Positions 27,348 through 35,742 of a DNA stretch of 64,000 nucleotides are shown here, piece by piece; within the stretch, counting starts at the first letter, position 1, and each line of letters opens with the position of its first letter. The notes beneath the pieces are model-generated. The model saw only the letters and a program-made list of their open reading frames with translations. It was not told the DNA's origin and made no database searches. The stretch spans positions 3,906,001-3,970,000 of the forward strand of contig NZ_CP049867.1 of NCBI RefSeq assembly GCF_011299595.1, written 5' to 3'. A program made the translations under genes and the position numbers. Source of the DNA: Nocardioides sp. HDW12B (GTDB lineage Bacteria; Actinomycetota; Actinomycetes; Propionibacteriales; Nocardioidaceae).

Positions 27348-27815
27348 TCAGAGCCGGTGCAGCGGCGGCGTGGGGGGAGCCGAGACCCGCGGCGAGCGCT
27401 GGACCGGGACGCGGGCCGGCAGGGCGGTGCGCCAGAAGGTGTCCTCGGCCGGCTGGTCGAAGGGGTAGTCCCAGTACTCGACCAGCTTCTCGTCACGGAA
27501 GCGCAGCACGTGCACGACCGTCCGGACGAAGGCCGGGTCGCCGTGACGGGCCGTGCCCTCGACGAGCAGCAGGTTCTTGTGGTGGTCGGCGAGCACAGAG
27601 GTGACGGTGAAGCCGGGATGGTCGCCCGGCACGCGCCGCACGGCGTCGACGTAGGTGCCGACGGCGTCGCGGCCGAAGTAGCTGCCCGACAGCGGGTGCG
27701 TGCCGGCGACGTGGAAGACGATGTCGTCGGCGCAGAGCGACCACAGACGGTCAAGCTCGGAGGCGACCTGGGCGTAGTGGTGCCGCACGGCGGTGCACCG
27801 GTGGTCCTGCAGCAC
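27348..27815 (-). CDS. NTF2-like / SnoaL-type protein
   Basis: The 155-residue protein has the NTF2-like cone fold: an N-terminal helix (VRHHYAQVASELDRLWSLCA), DDIVFHVAGTHPLSGSYFGR with the pocket, and strands ending in FRDEKLVEYWDYPFDQP. Members include isomerases, cyclases and ligand-binding proteins; no substrate can be assigned. GTG at 27815 is taken because GGGAGG stands 6 bases upstream. An in-frame GTG at 27821 touches that site and is less likely. Confidence 0.75.
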   Translation of the reverse strand: MLQDHRCTAVRHHYAQVASELDRLWSLCADDIVFHVAGTHPLSGSYFGRDAVGTYVDAVRRVPGDHPGFTVTSVLADHHKNLLLVEGTARHGDPAFVRTVVHVLRFRDEKLVEYWDYPFDQPAEDTFWRTALPARVPVQRSPRVSAPPTPPLHRL

Positions 27816-28008
27816 GCGCACCTCCCGGCCGGGGCCCGGACGACGGTGTCCGGGCCTGAGGTCCTGTCTAGTCCGCGTCCCGGGCGTGGCGCACGGGACC
27901 TAGGGCACCCCGGGCAGGACGGGCTACCCGGAACCTGGTCACACCCGGCGCCGGCCTGACCATCACGTGCCTGGCCCCGACGCGCGTGCCGGGTCGACGT
28001 TCAGCCGC

Positions 28009-30303
28009 TCACGCGGCCGGGGTGAAGCGCCGCAGCCGCAGGCTGTTGCCGACGACGAACAGCGAGCTCGCCGCCATCGCGGCGCCCGCGATCATCGGGT
28101 CGAGCACGCCGAGCGCCGCCAGCGGGAGGGCGGCGACGTTGTAGGCGAACGCCCAGAACAGGTTGGCCTTGATCGTCGTCAGCGTCCGCCGGGCCAGGCG
28201 CAGCGCGTCACCGACGAGCAGCAGGTCGCCGCGCACCAGGGTGATGTCGGCCGCCTGGATGGCGACGTCGGAGCCGGTGCCCATGGCCAGGCCCAGGTCG
28301 GCCTGCGCCAGCGCGGCGGCGTCGTTGACGCCGTCGCCCACCATCGCGACCACCCGTCCCTCGCCCTGCAGCCGAGCCACGACCGCGACCTTGTCGGCCG
28401 GCAGCACGTCGGCCACGACCTCGTCGATGCCCACGGCGGCGGCGACCTCGCGCGCCACCGTCTGGTGGTCACCGGTCAGCAGCACCGGGCGGAGGCCCAG
28501 CTCGCGCAGCGCGGCGACGGCGGCCGCCGACGTCGGCTTCACCGTGTCGGCCACGGCGACCAGGCCACGGGCCGTCCCGTCCCAGGCCACCAGCACCGCG
28601 GTGCGGCCGCGGGAGCGGGCGTCGTCGAGGGCGGCGTCGAGCTCGGGGGGTACGGCGACGCCGCGCCCGGTCAGCAGCGCCGGCCGGCCCACGAGGACCG
28701 CGCGGCCCTCGACGGTGCCCTCGACCCCGAGCCCCTCCACGTTGGTGAAGTCGCTGACAGGCGCGAGGTCGAGACCCTCATCGGCGGCGTGCTCGACGAG
28801 CGCGCGGGCGACGGGGTGCTCCGAGGCGCTCTCCAGGGCGGCGGCGACCCGCAGCACGTCCGCCGCCCCGGTCGGCTCGCCCGACGCGGAGGCAACGGCG
28901 ACGACGTCGGTCACCGACATCCGGCCGGTGGTGACGGTCCCGGTCTTGTCGAGGACCACGGTGTCGACACGACGGGTGGCCTCGAGCACCTCCGGGCCGC
29001 TGATGAGCATGCCGAGCTGGGCGCCGCGGCCGCTGCCGACGAGCAGGGCCGTGGGCGTGGCCAGCCCGAGCGCACAGGGGCAGGCGATGATCAGGACCGC
29101 GACGGCGGCCGAGAACGCCTGGTCCGCGGGCTGGCCGGTCAGCAGCCAGACCGCGAGGGTGGCGGCGGCGATCACGAGCACGACCGGTACGAAGACCGAC
29201 GACACCCGGTCGGCCAGCCGCTGCACGGCCGCCTTGCCCGACTGGGCCTGCTCGACGAGCCGGGAGATCTGGGCCAGCTGGGTGTCGGACCCGACCGCGG
29301 TGGCGCGGACCACGAGACGCCCGCCGCCGTTGACCGTGGCGCCGACGACGTGGTCGCCGACCCCTACCTCGACCGGCACGGACTCGCCGGTCAGCAGCGA
29401 CTGGTCGACGCTGGAGCGGCCCTGCTCGACCACGCCGTCGGTGGCGACCTTCTCGCCCGGGCGCACGACGAAGCGGGTGCCGGGGCGGAGCCGGTCGACC
29501 GGGACGCGCTGCTCGGGCCCGTCGGGCCCGTCGCCGCCGGCGGGTCCCTCGGGCAGCACCGCGACGTCCTTGGCCCCGAGGTCGAGCAGCGAGCGCAGCG
29601 CGGCCCCGGCCCGGCGCTTGGCCCGCGCCTCGGCGTACCGGCCGGCGAGCAGGAAGGTGGTGACCACGGCAGCGGTCTCGAAGTAGTAGTGCGCGTGGCC
29701 GCCGGCGACCAGCGCGACGACGGACCAGAGGTACGCCGCCAGCGTGCCGATCGAGACGAGGGTGTCCATGGTGGAGGCACCGTGGCGGGCATTGACCAGG
29801 CTGGCGCGGTGGAAGGGCAGCCCGGCCCACAGCACGACGGGGGTGGTGAGGACGAGCTGCCACCAGCCCTCGCCCGCGACGTCGACCCCGGGGGCCATCG
29901 CCAGGACTGTGACCGGGACGGTGAGGGCGCCGGCGACGAGCACGCGGCGGCGCAGGTCGTCGGCGCGGAGCTCGGACGCGGCGTCGTGCGGGGCCGTGCC
30001 GCCCTGGGGGGCGGGGTCGTGCTCGGTGGCGGCGTAGCCGGCCTGCTCGACGGTGCGCAGCAGGTCGGTCACGGCGACGCCCGGCGCGTGCCGCACGCTG
30101 GCCTTCTCGGTCGCGTAGTTGACCGTGGCCACCACGCCGTCGAGCTTGTTGAGCTTGCGCTCGATCCGGTTCGCGCACGACGCGCACGTCATGCCGGTGA
30201 CGTCGAGGTCGGTGGTGACCCCGACGAGGTCGTCGCCGGTCGGGCTGCTGCTCGAGCCGCTGCGCGGACTGCCCGTCGGCGGGCTCGTGCGGGTGCTGGT
30301 CAT
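28009..30303 (-). CDS. copA: Copper-exporting P1B-type ATPase
   Basis: The 764-residue pump exports Cu(I) across the cytoplasmic membrane. It has one N-terminal heavy-metal domain (GMTCASC, C40 and C43), eight membrane helices, the metal site CPC (C408, C410) in [16 protein letters not shown], phosphorylation motif DKTGT (D452), and hinge [20 protein letters not shown]. It is the last gene of the csoR-copZ-copA operon, 33 bases after copZ, and its expression should rise when copper releases CsoR. A Ser-rich N-terminal tail (about 20 residues) precedes the metal domain. Confidence 0.95.
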   Translation of the reverse strand: MTSTRTSPPTGSPRSGSSSSPTGDDLVGVTTDLDVTGMTCASCANRIERKLNKLDGVVATVNYATEKASVRHAPGVAVTDLLRTVEQAGYAATEHDPAPQGGTAPHDAASELRADDLRRRVLVAGALTVPVTVLAMAPGVDVAGEGWWQLVLTTPVVLWAGLPFHRASLVNARHGASTMDTLVSIGTLAAYLWSVVALVAGGHAHYYFETAAVVTTFLLAGRYAEARAKRRAGAALRSLLDLGAKDVAVLPEGPAGGDGPDGPEQRVPVDRLRPGTRFVVRPGEKVATDGVVEQGRSSVDQSLLTGESVPVEVGVGDHVVGATVNGGGRLVVRATAVGSDTQLAQISRLVEQAQSGKAAVQRLADRVSSVFVPVVLVIAAATLAVWLLTGQPADQAFSAAVAVLIIACPCALGLATPTALLVGSGRGAQLGMLISGPEVLEATRRVDTVVLDKTGTVTTGRMSVTDVVAVASASGEPTGAADVLRVAAALESASEHPVARALVEHAADEGLDLAPVSDFTNVEGLGVEGTVEGRAVLVGRPALLTGRGVAVPPELDAALDDARSRGRTAVLVAWDGTARGLVAVADTVKPTSAAAVAALRELGLRPVLLTGDHQTVAREVAAAVGIDEVVADVLPADKVAVVARLQGEGRVVAMVGDGVNDAAALAQADLGLAMGTGSDVAIQAADITLVRGDLLLVGDALRLARRTLTTIKANLFWAFAYNVAALPLAALGVLDPMIAGAAMAASSLFVVGNSLRLRRFTPAA

Positions 30304-30336
30304 GAGGTGTCCCGGGGGTGGTGGGTGGGTGGCCGG

Positions 30337-30549
30337 TCAGGCCAGCGCGTAGCCGGCCTCCTCGACGGCGGCGCGGACGGCGCCGTCGTCGACGGGGGAG
30401 GCGGGGTCGCTCGGGGTGACGGTGAGGGCGCCGGAGGCGAGGTCGACGTCGACGGCGGCGACGCCGGCGACCTCGGTCACCTCCTCGGTGACGGAGGCGA
30501 CGCAGTGGCCGCAGGTCATGCCCGTGACGGTGTAGGTCTGGGTGCTCAT
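30337..30549 (-). CDS. copZ: CopZ-type copper chaperone
   Basis: The 70-residue ferredoxin-fold heavy-metal-associated protein has the MxCxxC motif in TGMTCGHCVASV. It carries Cu(I) in the cytoplasm and delivers it to CopA, encoded next. It lies between csoR and copA in the same orientation. Confidence 0.92.
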   Translation of the reverse strand: MSTQTYTVTGMTCGHCVASVTEEVTEVAGVAAVDVDLASGALTVTPSDPASPVDDGAVRAAVEEAGYALA

Positions 30550-30611
30550 CGGTTTCTCCTGGGATCGGGTGGTGGGGGTCGTGCGGGGCGCGAGCGGGGC
30601 GACGTACGCCG

Positions 30612-30908
30612 TCAGGAGCGGACGAGGCGCGCGATGGCCTCGTTGGCCTCGCGCAGCTTGTCCTGCGCCTCGGGCCCGCCCGCGCGGACAGCGTCGGCGA
30701 CGCAGTGCTCGACGTGCTCCTCGAGGAGGCCGAGGGCGACGGCCTGGAGCGCCTTCGTCATGGCCGAGACCTGCGTGAGGATGTCGATGCAGTAGGTCTC
30801 CTCCTCGACCATGCGCTGCAGGCCGCGGGCCTGTCCCTCGATGCGACGCAGCCGCTTGAGGTAGGTGTCCTTGGTCTGCAGGTAGCCGGGGTGCGCGTGC
30901 TCGCTCAT
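30612..30908 (-). CDS. csoR: Copper-sensing repressor CsoR
   Basis: The 98-residue all-helical DUF156 repressor has Cu(I) ligands C40, H65 and C69. The 25- and 4-residue spacing matches Mycobacterium CsoR C36/H61/C65. RLRRIEGQARGLQRM is the conserved first helix. In the apo form it binds GC-rich palindromes; copper binding releases it. It is first in the copper operon, and its own promoter bears a matching operator. The message appears leaderless (TATAGT 7 bases before ATG). Confidence 0.95.
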   Translation of the reverse strand: MSEHAHPGYLQTKDTYLKRLRRIEGQARGLQRMVEEETYCIDILTQVSAMTKALQAVALGLLEEHVEHCVADAVRAGGPEAQDKLREANEAIARLVRS

Positions 30909-30915
30909 GATGGCG

Positions 30916-30934
30916 ACTATACCCCCCCAGGGTA
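30916..30934 (-). promoter_or_regulatory. csoR promoter -10 and CsoR operator
   Basis: On the minus strand TATAGT (30921-30916) is a strong -10, 7 bases before the csoR ATG. It adjoins the inverted repeat TACCC-N5-GGGTA (30920-30934), the usual CsoR box of pyrimidine and G runs bounded by TA. Repressor bound here would cover the -10 and the spacer. Confidence 0.75.
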
Positions 30935-30945
30935 ATTCGGACCAG

Positions 30946-31488
30946 TCAGGGGCGTGCGCGACGGGAGCGCCAGCGCACGACCTCCTCCTCGACGTCGCGC
31001 GGGGAGGTGACGACCGGCGGGTTCCCCCAGGTTGAGTAGAGCGCGCGCCGTACGGCGGCGTTGAACTCGGTCACCGCCTCGCGCACCTGCTTCTCGGTGT
31101 TGAGGCGGTCGAGCCGGTCGTCGAGGGCGGCGTCGTCCTTGCGGATCTGAAGCGCGGCCGGCAGCACGCCGGTGATGTTCTCCCGCTCGACCAGCTGCTT
31201 GACGAACCAGTCGGGGTCGTCGGTGTTGCGCAGCTTCAGCGGCTTGCCGTAGCCGGGCAGGTCGTCGAAGTCGCCGCGCGCCATCGCCTGCTGCACCTGC
31301 AGGTCCACCCAGGAGGCCTGGTTGCGGATCCGCTCCTCGGCGGCGGCCTTGTCGCTCTTCTCGCGGCGCCGCAGGCGCCAGGAGGTACGTCGCTCCTGGT
31401 CCGGATCGTCCGGTCCGGCCGGCCCGTCGGTGTCGTTCTCAGGCGGCTGCGGGTCCGACGGTCCCGTCGGTTCGTGGGTCGAAGGCAT
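30946..31488 (-). CDS. DUF1992 (DnaJ-homologue C-terminal-like) protein
   Basis: The 180-residue protein has a Pro/Asp-rich N-terminus, a basic stretch (SWRLRRREKSDKAA) and then the DUF1992 core: ERIRNQASWVDLQVQQAMAR, GDFDDLPGYGKPL and FVKQLVERENITGVLPAALQ. The family is found in DnaJ-related proteins but the role is unknown. ATG at 31488 is chosen at about 8 bases from GAGG; the ATG at 31494 and upstream GTG codons are alternatives. Its start overlaps the 3' end of the DMT gene by about 50 bases in another frame. Confidence 0.8.
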   Translation of the reverse strand: MPSTHEPTGPSDPQPPENDTDGPAGPDDPDQERRTSWRLRRREKSDKAAAEERIRNQASWVDLQVQQAMARGDFDDLPGYGKPLKLRNTDDPDWFVKQLVERENITGVLPAALQIRKDDAALDDRLDRLNTEKQVREAVTEFNAAVRRALYSTWGNPPVVTSPRDVEEEVVRWRSRRARP

Positions 31489-32491
31489 CGTCATCACCTC
31501 GGCCACCACGGTAGCCACCACCCCCAGGGGTGAGCGCGGCCCGACCCTCGCCCACCTTCACCGTCACCACGCCGGCCAGGATCAGCACCCCGCCGAGCAG
31601 CTGCACGGGGCCCGGCAGCTCGCCGAGCAGCAGCCAGGCGAACCCGACGCCCGCCACCACCTCGAGCAGGGCGACGAACGACGCGAGGCGCGAGCCGAGG
31701 CGACGGGTGGCGGCGACCCCGGTGGCGTAGGAGACGGCGGCGGTGAAGACGCCGAGCAGGACGAGGGGGACCCACCAGTCGACGACCTGGCCCACCAGCA
31801 CCACCTCGGCGGTGGTCGCGCGCATCGGCATCAGCCCGGTGAGGCCGAGCAGGCCCAGCCCGGCGCTGCCGGCCAGCAGCCCGCCCGCGGCCAGGGCGAT
31901 CGGCGGCAGGGAGGTGCCGCTCTCGGCCGAGAGCAGGAAGTAGCCCGACACCCCGACCATCGCCGCCAGCGCCCACAGCACGCCGGGCACGCTCAGGTCC
32001 GCGCCGGAGAGCAGGTCGAGGACGAGCACGAGCCCGACGGCGGCGACCGCGGCCCCGGCCAGCGTCGTGCGCGAGGGGCGCTCGCCGTGGCGCAGCCACA
32101 GCCACACCACGATCGCGGCGGGGGCGGTGTACTCGATGAGCAGCGCCGGTCCGACCTGCATCGTCTGCACGGCGGAGAAGAAGGAGAACTGCGCGACCAT
32201 CACGCCGAGGAACCCGAAGGCCGCGATGCGGCCGAGGTTGGCACGCACGAGGTGCCACCGGCCGTCGAGCGCGCGCAGCCCGAGCGGGAGCAGGAGCAGC
32301 GCGCCCAGCCCGACCCGGACCAGGACGAGGGATCCCGGGCTCCAACCGGCCTCGAGCGAGCCGCGGGCCAGCCCGCCGGACAGCCCGAAGGTCGCGGCCG
32401 AGACGACGGCGAAGGCCAGCCCCACACGCGTACGGCGAGCGCGGGCCAGGTCAGCGACCGTTGCTGCGCTGTCATGGGTCACGTGGCTCAT
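31439..32491 (-). CDS. EamA/DMT-family exporter
   Basis: The 350-residue protein has ten membrane helices in two EamA halves (for example AVVSAATFGLSGGLARGSLE and LSVPGVLWALAAMVGVSGYF). A soluble Gly/Asp-rich C-tail overlaps the next gene. It is divergent from an ABATE-domain regulator across a symmetrical operator, so it is probably controlled by it. ATG at 32491 is chosen: TAGTGT (32505-32500, minus strand) ends 8 bases before it and no Shine-Dalgarno is present. The substrate is unknown. Confidence 0.85.
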   Translation of the reverse strand: MSHVTHDSAATVADLARARRTRVGLAFAVVSAATFGLSGGLARGSLEAGWSPGSLVLVRVGLGALLLLPLGLRALDGRWHLVRANLGRIAAFGFLGVMVAQFSFFSAVQTMQVGPALLIEYTAPAAIVVWLWLRHGERPSRTTLAGAAVAAVGLVLVLDLLSGADLSVPGVLWALAAMVGVSGYFLLSAESGTSLPPIALAAGGLLAGSAGLGLLGLTGLMPMRATTAEVVLVGQVVDWWVPLVLLGVFTAAVSYATGVAATRRLGSRLASFVALLEVVAGVGFAWLLLGELPGPVQLLGGVLILAGVVTVKVGEGRAALTPGGGGYRGGRGDDDAFDPRTDGTVGPAAA

Positions 32492-32497
32492 AGAACA

Positions 32498-32528
32498 TGA
32501 CACTAGGGTTCGAACGTGTAAGGTGTCA
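32498..32528. promoter_or_regulatory. Symmetrical operator/promoter between DMT and ABATE genes
   Basis: Inverted arms TGACAC (32498-32503) and GTGTCA (32523-32528) each overlap one -10: TAGTGT on the minus strand (32505-32500) for the exporter and TAAGGT on the plus strand (32519-32524) for the regulator. TTCGAA lies between. One dimeric repressor could silence both leaderless promoters. Confidence 0.6.
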
Positions 32529-32530
32529 AC

Positions 32531-33070
32531 GTGGTTTTCGCTCATGACACCGAGATGGCGCTCCAGGCCGCCGCCTGGCTGGTGAACTCGGCCGAGGAGC
32601 CGGACACGTTGACCTCGCTCGGCGAGCTGCGGGCCCACCTCATCGAGTTCGACTACTCGGTGCCCCGGGCAGCCACCCGCGCCGACCTCGACGAGATCAG
32701 GGCCCTGCGCCCGCGGCTGCGGGCGATGCTCACCGCCGACCGCGACGCCGCCGCTGCTCTGGTCAACGAGACGCTCCAGCAGTCGCGCGCCTGCCCGCGC
32801 CTGGTGCGCCACGACCCGGTGGACTGGCACCTGCACGCCGTGTCCGACGACGAGCCCCTCGCGACCCGGATCGCCGTCGACACCGCCATGGCGATGGTCG
32901 ACGTGGTCCGGGCCGACGAGACGTCGCGGCTCTCGGTCTGCGACCTCGACGACTGCAGCGGGGTCGTCGTCGACCTCACCCGCAACCGCTCACGCCGCTT
33001 CTGCTCGTCGGGCTGCGGCAACCGGGCCGCCGTGGCGGCCTACCGGGAGCGCCGGCGGACCTCCGGCTGA
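32531..33070 (+). CDS. ABATE-domain regulator with CGNR zinc finger
   Basis: The 179-residue protein has the N-terminal ABATE (stress-response ligand-binding) domain and a C-terminal CGNR zinc finger: CDLDDCSGVVVD then RRFCSSGCGNRAAVAAYRER, with four zinc cysteines and the DNA-binding CGNR signature. Family knowledge: predicted stress or ligand-responsive transcription factors of actinobacteria and proteobacteria. GTG at 32531 is 6 bases after TAAGGT. It probably controls the divergent exporter and itself. Confidence 0.88.
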   Translation: MVFAHDTEMALQAAAWLVNSAEEPDTLTSLGELRAHLIEFDYSVPRAATRADLDEIRALRPRLRAMLTADRDAAAALVNETLQQSRACPRLVRHDPVDWHLHAVSDDEPLATRIAVDTAMAMVDVVRADETSRLSVCDLDDCSGVVVDLTRNRSRRFCSSGCGNRAAVAAYRERRRTSG

Positions 33071-33087
33071 CCCCCACGGGTACGTCT

Positions 33088-33149
33088 GAACGGGCAGCTC
33101 CCCGGGTCCGCGCCCTGACGGGCACCGTTCCCGGGAGAGCTGCCCGTTC
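33088..33149. terminator. Long hairpin between convergent genes
   Basis: Arms 33088-33106 (GAACGGGCAGCTCCCCGGG) and 33130-33149 (CCCGGGAGAGCTGCCCGTTC) pair throughout except for one bulged base, around a 23-base loop. It lies between the ABATE gene and the oppositely oriented aldo/keto reductase gene. No T run follows, as is common in high-GC actinobacteria. It is probably a bidirectional terminator. Confidence 0.7.
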
Positions 33150-33173
33150 GACCAGTCGCGTAGGCCGCGAGCA

Positions 33174-34181
33174 TCAGCGCTCGATGCCCGACATGTCGGG
33201 GTAGCGCTCACCCGCCACGGCGTCGCGCGGCACGGCCCGCTCGATCGCGGCCAGGTCCTCGGCGGACAGGTGCACGTCGAGCGCGCCGACGTTCTCCTCG
33301 AGGTAGCGGACCCGCTTGGTGCCCGGGATCGGGGCGATGTCGTCGCCCTGGGCCAGCACCCAGGCCAGCGCCAGCTGCCCCGAGGTGCAGCCCTTCGACG
33401 CGGCGATCTCCTCGAAGGCCGCCACCAGTCGGCGGTTGGTCTCGAGCGCCTCGCCCTGGAAGCGCGGGAAGCGGCCGCCGCGCGAGTCGTCGGGGTCGGC
33501 CAGCACCCGGTCGATCGCGCCGGACAGCATGCCGCGCCCCAGCGGGGAGTAGGGCACGAGCCCGATCCCGAGCTCGCGCAGCACCGGGAGGATCTCGTCC
33601 TCGAGCCCGCGCGTGACCAGGGAGTACTCGCTCTGAAGTGCGGTGATCGGGTGGGTCGCGTATGCGCGTCGGATCGTGTCCGCGCCGGCCTCGGACAGCC
33701 CGAGGTGACGCACCTTGCCCGCGGCGACCAGCTCGCCCATCGCCCCGACGGTCTCCTCGATCGGGACCGTGGTGTCGACGCGGTGCTGGTAGTAGAGGTC
33801 GAGGTGGTCGACGCCGAGCCGCTGGAGGGAGGCGTCGCAGGCCGAGCGGACGTACTCGGGCTTGCCGTTGACCCCGAGCCGGGTGCCGTCCTCGGCGCGC
33901 TCGTTGCCGAACTTCGTCGCCAGCTGGACCTCGTCGCGCCGGCTCGCGATCGCGCGGCCGACGAGCTTCTCGTTGGTGAACGGGCCGTACATGTCGGCGG
34001 TGTCGAGGAAGGTCACGCCCAGGTCGAGCGCCCGGCCGATGGTGGCCAGCGCCTCGTCCTCGTCGGAGGAGCCGTAGAACTCCGACATCCCCATGCAGCC
34101 CAGCCCGAGGGCGGACACCTCCAGGGCCTGCTCGCCCCGTCCGATGGTGCGGCGGCCCACGTTCGTCGTCTCGTCAGTCAT
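33174..34181 (-). CDS. Aldo/keto reductase
   Basis: The 335-residue TIM-barrel NADPH oxidoreductase has the catalytic tetrad visible: D and Y in [16 protein letters not shown] in [13 protein letters not shown] in DLYYQHRVD. The cofactor region includes [14 protein letters not shown] and [17 protein letters not shown]. It resembles the IolS/YajO-type group, reducing small aldehydes or ketones. GGAGGAGG stands directly upstream of ATG. The upstream membrane-protein gene ends 57 bases before it on the same strand. Confidence 0.9.
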   Translation of the reverse strand: MTDETTNVGRRTIGRGEQALEVSALGLGCMGMSEFYGSSDEDEALATIGRALDLGVTFLDTADMYGPFTNEKLVGRAIASRRDEVQLATKFGNERAEDGTRLGVNGKPEYVRSACDASLQRLGVDHLDLYYQHRVDTTVPIEETVGAMGELVAAGKVRHLGLSEAGADTIRRAYATHPITALQSEYSLVTRGLEDEILPVLRELGIGLVPYSPLGRGMLSGAIDRVLADPDDSRGGRFPRFQGEALETNRRLVAAFEEIAASKGCTSGQLALAWVLAQGDDIAPIPGTKRVRYLEENVGALDVHLSAEDLAAIERAVPRDAVAGERYPDMSGIER

Positions 34182-34238
34182 GCCCTCCTCCTACCCGGCC
34201 CGCGGCAGGAGTACGCCGTGCCCGTGCCGGTCGGGCGC

Positions 34239-35081
34239 TCAGTCGCGCCGGTCGGCGAACCGTTGGGCGGCCCCGGCAGCGGCGGCCACGACGAGCGCGA
34301 CCCCGGTCGCGATCCACGCCTGGGTCTGCAGGCCCTCGGTGACGACGTCCCACACCGCGCCGGCGAGCTCCTCACGCTCGGTCGCCCCGGCGAACAGCTG
34401 ACGGCCGAAGACCACGCCGAGCAGCACCAGGCCGGCCCCGAGAGCGGTGGCCACGCCCATGACGGCGACGGCGTACCAGCGTCGCGCCGCGACGGCGATG
34501 CCGAGCAGCACGGCGCCCAGCCAGGCGACCGGCAGGAGCCAGCCGAGGCGGTCGACCTCGTCGTAGGCGGCGCGGGCGGTCTCGAGCTGCTCGACCTCGG
34601 CCACGGGCACGGAGACCGGGACCGGGCCGACCTCGTCCGCGCCGGGCACCCCCCGGTCGGAGAGCGACCGCGTGACGGCCTCGGTGAGCGGCGTCAGGTC
34701 CAGGCGGACCCGGCCGAGGTCGTCGACCTCGGCGGCCTTGCGGCCCTCGAGGACGGCCACGACGTCGCGGTGGACGCCGCGGTTGGACTCGCGCCACACC
34801 TCGGCGAAGGTCGGTCCCGCCACCACCTGGTCGGCGACGCGGCGGACCACGGGACCGACGGCCTCGGCCCCGGTCCCGGCGGGCAGCCGGCCCTCGACCG
34901 CGGCCACGACCTGGCCCGCGACCAGGCGCTGGACGTCAGGGTCCTCGGCCAGCGGCTCGACCGTCCCGAGGTAGGCGTCGGTGTCGGTGACGTTGCTCGA
35001 CACCCACGGCGCCACGAGGGCACCCGGCGCGAGCACGAGCGCGACGAGGGCGGCCAGGAGCAGCAGGACGAAGGAGCGCAC
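34239..35081 (-). CDS. Membrane protein with large extracytoplasmic domain, unknown function
   Basis: The 280-residue protein has one N-terminal hydrophobic span (FVLLLLAALVALVLAPGALV), an outside domain with VSSNVTDTDAYLGTVEPLAE (a pattern I recognise from uncharacterised actinobacterial membrane proteins), and three C-terminal spans (about 180-270). The frame is open upstream to 35696, but GTG at 35081 starts the hydrophobic leader and has a GGGGGAG stretch about 10 bases upstream. There is no enzymatic motif. Confidence 0.7.
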   Translation of the reverse strand: MRSFVLLLLAALVALVLAPGALVAPWVSSNVTDTDAYLGTVEPLAEDPDVQRLVAGQVVAAVEGRLPAGTGAEAVGPVVRRVADQVVAGPTFAEVWRESNRGVHRDVVAVLEGRKAAEVDDLGRVRLDLTPLTEAVTRSLSDRGVPGADEVGPVPVSVPVAEVEQLETARAAYDEVDRLGWLLPVAWLGAVLLGIAVAARRWYAVAVMGVATALGAGLVLLGVVFGRQLFAGATEREELAGAVWDVVTEGLQTQAWIATGVALVVAAAAGAAQRFADRRD

Positions 35082-35140
35082 GTGCGTCAGTCTCCCCCGT
35101 CCCCGGTCGCGGTCGGCCGGTGGGCCCGGCGCCGCGCGCC

Positions 35141-35611
35141 TCAGCGCTCGGCGTCGGCCTTGATCTTGCCCAGGGTCTGCTGGATGCCGGCGGCGAGCTC
35201 GGAGGCGAAGGTCTCGGTGCCGCCCAGGACGCGCTTGGTCAGGCCCACCGACAGGTCGGAGATGCCGTCGGGCGCCTCGCGCTTGCCGGTCAGGCGGGTG
35301 CCACCGGTGGCGGTGGGCTCGAGGGTGTAGCTCCAGATCGTCCAGTTCTCCTTGACCCGGAAGGCGATCTCCTTCTCGGGGGTGAAGCGGACGACCTTCG
35401 ACTGCGTGGGCCAGAAGAGCGGGCCACGGCGGTTGATGTTGACCATCTTGCTGCCCTGAGCGACGTCGCCGCCGCCGCGGACGAACGTCTTCACGCACTG
35501 CGGGCTCCAGCGCGCCATGTTGCGCAGGTCCGAGACCAGCGCCCACACCTGGGCCGGGGGCGCGTCGATCTCGGTGGTGGCTTCGATCGGGGCGACGTCG
35601 GTCTGCGGCAC
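35141..35611 (-). CDS. SRPBCC-family (polyketide cyclase/coenzyme Q-binding-like) protein
   Basis: The 156-residue protein opens with EATTEIDAPPAQVWALVSDL and NMARWSPQCVKTFVRGG, typical of the CoQ-binding/polyketide-cyclase branch, and ends in a long amphipathic helix (GTETFASELAAGIQQTLGKI). It probably binds a lipid or other hydrophobic ligand. GTG at 35611 has AGGAG 5 bases upstream. It is distinct in sequence from the SRPBCC gene near 20 kb although equal in length. Confidence 0.82.
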   Translation of the reverse strand: MPQTDVAPIEATTEIDAPPAQVWALVSDLRNMARWSPQCVKTFVRGGGDVAQGSKMVNINRRGPLFWPTQSKVVRFTPEKEIAFRVKENWTIWSYTLEPTATGGTRLTGKREAPDGISDLSVGLTKRVLGGTETFASELAAGIQQTLGKIKADAER

Positions 35612-35742
35612 GGGAGCTCCTGGTGTCGGGGTCGGGGACGGGTGTCCAAAGTGACAGTTCCCTCTTCCGGCTGCCAGCGAACGTGAAGGAGGGCACAGCA
35701 CCTCCGGCACGTGCGACGCGTGCGCCCCGCGCGGCCCGCCTG

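Noticed and set aside
27967-30795. 942-codon open frame on the plus strand opposite the copper operon
   Set aside because: A high-GC shadow of copA/copZ/csoR: low-complexity Gly/Arg/Asp-rich translation and no start signal.
30620-30935. Small plus-strand frames opposite csoR
   Set aside because: They lack start signals, and csoR has conserved metal ligands and an operator.
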